Assembly (NCBI GenBank): GCA_024699395.1
Contig: JAILPU010000320.1
Location: forward strand, 1-9,401
Direction of reading: 5' to 3'
From: Lachnospiraceae bacterium
GTDB lineage: Bacteria; Bacillota; Clostridia; Lachnospirales; Lachnospiraceae
DNA: 9,401 nucleotides
Every line of letters starts with the position of its first letter. Position 1 is the first letter of the stretch. The translations under genes and the position numbers were made by a program. The notes below the pieces were generated by a model, which was not told the origin of the DNA, did no database searches, and was given only the letters and a program-made list of their open reading frames with translations. Of this stretch, positions 5,956 through 9,401 are shown piece after piece.

Positions 5956-8900
5956 GGTTTTTTTAAGAATTTTATTAAAGTGTGTGGATTATTATCATGT
6001 GTGATGTTCTTTTCTGCCGGCGTAAATGCTGCAGAAGACCCTTTTTCTCAGGAATTTATTGAGTCTTTAAAGGCCGAGAAGAAGGCGGTTACCACAATTA
6101 AGCTGGACAATGAACCCCTTACGGGTTACAGCGTATACAGATCCAAGAACGGTTATTTTGATGATGCGAATGACTTTATTGAAAAAGCTGAAAAACTTGA
6201 AGCGGTGGAAGGTATGGAGGCTACCTTCTATATTGAATGCGGTGATAATTTTGAATCCGGAAGACCTTCAGGGGATTATTACTATTACTGGATAATGGAG
6301 GACGGGGAAACCAATTACAAATACTGTCTTGGTGGAAAATATTTTCCCTATTCCGATTTTGAATTCGATTCCGAGTATCCTGTGGCTGACGGTAACTTCT
6401 ATACCGTTAGCTTTGAAATGGATGAATACCTTTACAGAGCCCCCGATGATATTATTATCAAGGGCGGGGATACTTTCACTACAAGTGATATAAAGATTGC
6501 CAATGTTGGTATGAGATATTTTAACGATAATTATTTGTTTGCACCGGGCTATGCTATAGCAAACTGGGTTGATAAAGACGGAAAGGGTTGGGCCGGAGTG
6601 GAGGTTACCGAACCTCTTGACTTGTACGCAAAGCTTGTCAATGAACAGGACCTTAGACCCGGGGATTGGGATTTTCAAGAATACAGTCCCTACTGGCAGG
6701 CGGAAAAAGCAGTATGTACCACCCAGAAAGAGTTTTTGGATGCATTGGCTGATAAACAAAGGGAGTTTGTCGCTGTTTCCGGTGATGTAACACTTTCCGG
6801 TGATGAGTTTTATAATACATTAAAGGACAGCGGTGCGTTTTACAGTGTATGGAATCGTAGTTCAGATCAGAGACCCAGCTGTGATTTCTCAAACGGCGGA
6901 TATTCTTCATACGATGATTACATTGTTGTTGAAAAGGACGCTACCCTCACCCTTGATTTTGTATATATGGCATTCGGAGTGAATTCCGATGCCCTTGAAG
7001 GAACCTGCATTATCGTTCAGGACGGCGGTAAGCTTGAACTTGTTAATAATTCGGAGATCTGTTACGGATTGATTGCGGTTCAGGAGGGCGGTGAAATCGT
7101 AATAAGCGATGATTCCAGGTTGTGTGCCAATGCTCTTTTTAATCAGGGTACAATAACGGTTTTGGAGAGAAATCCCTATGAACCCACTTATGAGTATGCC
7201 AAAAACAGTCTGCCCCTGGAGTTGAACGGATATTTCTTAAATACCGCGTCGGGAAAGATTTATCAGAATTTCGGAAGATTTACAATCTGGACAGACAATG
7301 AATTTGTAAACGAAGGCTGGAACTATACCACATATGGCGATGAGAGACAGGTATGGCTTATTAACAGAGGTCTTATTCAGCTTAGAGGTCATTCCTATAT
7401 GGAATTTGACGATCATTCCGGCGGAAGCTACCAGTGTGACAGATGTAATCAAAAGCCTTTTGTTAATCACGGAACCATAGATATTGCCAATGAGCGTTCC
7501 TATGATTTTCCCGAAGCCATTATTCTTGGTTATTCGGCGTTTAAGAATTATGGAATTGTTGAAATCGTAGCCAAAGGTGAAGCACTTCCTTCCAAGGCTC
7601 TTTCCAGCAGAGTTGTGGCAAGAGGCATTCGAATCGATCATTCTATTTTCGATAATTACGGCACGGTTAACATAACAGCGGATACTGCCAGTGTGGGTAT
7701 CAGCATTGCAATGGAATATTTCGATCCCGGTTATAATGAGCAAAGAGGAGATTATTACAACAAACTGGGCATTGACTACTGGATTAATTCGCAGTTGAAC
7801 AATTACGAAAACGGCATTATCGATATAAAGACAGGTGCCGACAGCTGGGGAATTTATGATGGCGGAGAAGCTGAGATCAATAATAAGGGCGTTATTAATT
7901 TGAGCCGTATCGATAACGATGAACGAAACGGCAATATGTCCATGTATATCGGAACCCAGTATCAGTACGATGGATATGATAATCATCCCTTTATCGTTAA
8001 CAATGAAGGTACAATAGTTAACGACGGATATATTGCATATAAATATGACAATGCGTTTGTTTGGAACGGAAATGAATGCGAAGGAACGGGAAAGATAGGT
8101 AAGATGCCCGAGGATCAAAACAGTGATCCTACTGTAGAGGCCACAGCTACACCTACTCCCACACTTGAGCCCACGGATGAACCTACAGCTACACCTACAG
8201 CTACACCTACAGCTACACCTACAGATGAGCCGACTTCGGAGCCCACAAGTGTACCTACGGGAGTGCCCACAGCGGAACCCACAAGTGTACCTACGGGAGT
8301 GCCTACAACAGAGCCTACAAGTGTACCTACGGGAGCGCCCACAACAGAGCCTACAAGTGTACCTACGGGAGTGCCCACAACGGAGCCTACAAGTGTACCT
8401 ACGGGAGCGCCTACAACGGAGCCTACAAGTGTACCTACTGGAGCGCCCACAACGGAGCCTACAAGTGCACCTACGGGAGAGCCCACAACGGAGCCCACAA
8501 GTGTACCTACGGGAGCGCCCACAACGGAGCCTACAACAGCGCCCACAGTTGCACCCACCAAGGATCCTTCCGAGAAATCCGATTTTGGAGGATTTATTGA
8601 GCGTCTTTACGTTATAGCCCTTGACAGAGATTCCGACGAGGGCGGAAAAGCATACTGGCTCGATAAGGTAGAAAAAGGTGAACTTACCGGAGCGGATTGT
8701 GCGTTGGGATTTTTGGTAGTAACCAATGAATTTTCCAACAGAGGACTTTCAGACAGTGATTTCCTTGAAGTATTATATGAGACATTCTTTGGGAGATCTT
8801 CCGACGAAGGCGGTAAGACTTACTGGTTATCACAGCTTGAAGGCGGTATGTCCAGAGACAATGTTATAAGGTGCTTCATTGATTCCAAGGAGTGGTGCAA

Positions 8901-9318
8901 TATCTGCGCTTCCTACGGTATTAAGTCAGGTGCTTTGACAGCCAAGGCAACGGTGCCTTCGGAAAATGCTTTGGGATTTGCCACAAGACTTTACACAAAG
9001 TGTCTCGGAAGAGAACCTGAAGCCAAGGGACTTGAGTACTGGTCACTTGCCCTTACAAATCTTGAGAAGACAGGATATGAAGCTGCAAGCCAGTTCTTTG
9101 GAAGTACGGAATTTAAAGGATTTAATACCGATGACAGAACTTATGTCACAAGACTTTACTACACATTTATGGACAGAGATCCCGACGAAGGCGGTATGAC
9201 TTACTGGCTTTCAGAACTCGCCGGGGGCGAAAGCAGAGAGCGCGTCCTTGCCAGATTCGCAGGCTGCCCCGAGTTTAAGGCTATTTGCCAGAAATATAAT
9301 ATAAAATGCGGAATCTGA
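5953..9318 (+). CDS. Large secreted modular protein: InlB-like repeat, beta-solenoid-like region, P/T linker, DUF4214 units
   Basis: The product is about 1121 residues. Its signal peptide (FIKVCGLLSCVMFFSAGVNA, predicted cut before AEDP) is followed by an acidic, Tyr-rich region. An InlB/Listeria-Bacteroides-type repeat lies near 150-228 (YTVSFEMDEYLY ... LDLYAKL). From about 320 to 700 there are irregular solenoid-like strands such as ALFNQGTITV, FVNHGTIDI, FKNYGIVEI and FDNYGTVNI, suggesting a parallel beta-helix. A P/T-rich linker (726-872) leads to four DUF4214-like units starting near 881, 937, 1009 and 1064, each with an LY...R...(D/E)xxGxxYW core. No LPXTG motif, SLH domain or C-terminal membrane anchor is visible. 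I infer a secreted or surface-associated adhesin-like or carbohydrate-contacting protein; no catalytic site is recognised and the function is unknown. It has its own promoter, so it appears monocistronic. Confidence 0.85.
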   Translation: MGFFKNFIKVCGLLSCVMFFSAGVNAAEDPFSQEFIESLKAEKKAVTTIKLDNEPLTGYSVYRSKNGYFDDANDFIEKAEKLEAVEGMEATFYIECGDNFESGRPSGDYYYYWIMEDGETNYKYCLGGKYFPYSDFEFDSEYPVADGNFYTVSFEMDEYLYRAPDDIIIKGGDTFTTSDIKIANVGMRYFNDNYLFAPGYAIANWVDKDGKGWAGVEVTEPLDLYAKLVNEQDLRPGDWDFQEYSPYWQAEKAVCTTQKEFLDALADKQREFVAVSGDVTLSGDEFYNTLKDSGAFYSVWNRSSDQRPSCDFSNGGYSSYDDYIVVEKDATLTLDFVYMAFGVNSDALEGTCIIVQDGGKLELVNNSEICYGLIAVQEGGEIVISDDSRLCANALFNQGTITVLERNPYEPTYEYAKNSLPLELNGYFLNTASGKIYQNFGRFTIWTDNEFVNEGWNYTTYGDERQVWLINRGLIQLRGHSYMEFDDHSGGSYQCDRCNQKPFVNHGTIDIANERSYDFPEAIILGYSAFKNYGIVEIVAKGEALPSKALSSRVVARGIRIDHSIFDNYGTVNITADTASVGISIAMEYFDPGYNEQRGDYYNKLGIDYWINSQLNNYENGIIDIKTGADSWGIYDGGEAEINNKGVINLSRIDNDERNGNMSMYIGTQYQYDGYDNHPFIVNNEGTIVNDGYIAYKYDNAFVWNGNECEGTGKIGKMPEDQNSDPTVEATATPTPTLEPTDEPTATPTATPTATPTDEPTSEPTSVPTGVPTAEPTSVPTGVPTTEPTSVPTGAPTTEPTSVPTGVPTTEPTSVPTGAPTTEPTSVPTGAPTTEPTSAPTGEPTTEPTSVPTGAPTTEPTTAPTVAPTKDPSEKSDFGGFIERLYVIALDRDSDEGGKAYWLDKVEKGELTGADCALGFLVVTNEFSNRGLSDSDFLEVLYETFFGRSSDEGGKTYWLSQLEGGMSRDNVIRCFIDSKEWCNICASYGIKSGALTAKATVPSENALGFATRLYTKCLGREPEAKGLEYWSLALTNLEKTGYEAASQFFGSTEFKGFNTDDRTYVTRLYYTFMDRDPDEGGMTYWLSELAGGESRERVLARFAGCPEFKAICQKYNIKCGI
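8185..8220 (+). repeat. Three 12-bp repeats encoding TATP
   Basis: ACAGCTACACCT is repeated three times perfectly and in frame (8185-8196, 8197-8208, 8209-8220), giving TATPTATPTATP at the N-terminal side of the linker. Perfect identity at the DNA level points to recent slippage. Confidence 0.95.
8239..8562 (+). repeat. Nine in-frame 36-bp repeats encoding EPTSVPTG(V/A)PT(T/A)
   Basis: Units begin at 8239 and every 36 bases thereafter. Eight are good copies ending at 8526, and a ninth divergent one (8527-8562) reads EPTTAPTVAPTK. Changes are confined to a few codons (V/A/E, T/A) and to silent third positions such as CCC/CCT. The 12-residue period has proline at every third position. It forms an extended, probably O-glycosylatable stalk separating the solenoid region from the DUF4214 units. 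Glycosylation is inference. Confidence 0.96.
8593..9315 (+). other. Four DUF4214-like units arranged as two duplicated pairs
   Basis: This is a subregion of the large secreted protein. Units begin near 8593, 8761, 8977 and 9142. Cores are RLYVIALDRDSDEGGKAYW, LYETFFGRSSDEGGKTYW, RLYTKCLGREPEAKGLEYW and RLYYTFMDRDPDEGGMTYW. Units 1 and 3 end in a short NEF/TEF hinge. Units 2 and 4 end in similar tails (NICASYGIKSG and AICQKYNIKCG). The pattern is therefore an A-B-A-B duplication with a period of 128 residues. The DUF4214 function is not established. The DxDxDEGG pattern in units 1 and 4 could bind a metal, which is speculation. Confidence 0.8.
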
Positions 9319-9401
9319 TTGATGGTTAAGATGTAAGGATACCGGATTATGGCTGAACAATATAATTGACAGGTTAAAATAAACTCAATGTGGACGAATG
9401 A
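9319..9401. other. Intergenic end of window, no gene seen
   Basis: The 83 bases after the stop at 9316-9318 show no ORF start with a ribosome binding site, no hairpin with a T-tract and no RNA gene. A TTGACA at 9366-9371 has no suitable -10 partner before the window ends. Confidence 0.6.

Noticed and set aside
7237..8118. Minus-strand open frame of 293 codons opposite the solenoid region
   Set aside because: It lies fully inside a well-supported plus-strand gene, shows no recognised domain, and its isoleucine-rich composition is what the complement of this coding sequence gives.
8115..8561. Minus-strand open frame of 148 codons rich in V and G
   Set aside because: It is the complement of the low-complexity P/T repeats of the secreted protein. 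It has no independent ribosome binding site or recognised domain.
9366..9394. Promoter for a gene beyond the window
   Set aside because: TTGACA is present, but the 6 bases at the 17-base spacing read TGTGGA and no alternative -10 is convincing.

Overview
The window looks like the chromosome of a Gram-positive anaerobe of the Clostridia, most likely Lachnospiraceae (Butyrivibrio-like). The evidence is a clostridial-order Rnf operon, strong AGGAGG-type ribosome binding sites, a GH25-family envelope protein with a P/T-rich stalk, and a very large secreted protein with a TATP/EPTSVPTG linker and C-terminal DUF4214 units. The genus is inference; no rRNA or other marker gene is present.

Positions 1-3621 hold rnfD-rnfG-rnfE-rnfA-rnfB, tightly packed on the + strand. 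Coding regions overlap by 1-8 bases or are separated by 9 bases. rnfC is presumably just upstream, outside the window. Together the products form the membrane complex that moves electrons from reduced ferredoxin to NAD+ and pumps Na+ or H+ outward. All the cofactor motifs I looked for are present: FMN-threonine motifs in RnfD and RnfG, paired membrane cysteines in RnfA and RnfE, and multiple Fe-S motifs in RnfB. RnfE carries an extra four-cysteine C-terminal tail. Fourteen bases after rnfB, and probably on the same transcript, lies a membrane-anchored GH25-fold protein. Two of its four expected active-site acids appear to be replaced, so it may be a pseudoenzyme.

Positions 4722-4957 are a convergent intergenic region filled by about three and a half copies of a 64-65 bp tandem repeat. 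The last copy runs into the 3' end of the minus-strand gene at 4958-5773 and supplies its last nine codons and its stop. That gene encodes a protein with two AP2-type DNA-binding domains flanking a degenerate HNH-like core.

Positions 5774-5952 are a compact divergent promoter region, with a good sigma-A-type promoter on each strand. From 5953 to 9318 a single gene encodes a secreted protein of about 1121 residues: signal peptide, InlB-like repeat, beta-solenoid-like region, a P/T-rich linker built from 36-bp DNA repeats, and four DUF4214-like units arranged as two duplicated pairs. The last 83 bases hold no recognisable gene. I found no convincing intrinsic terminator, tRNA, rRNA, insertion sequence or CRISPR array.
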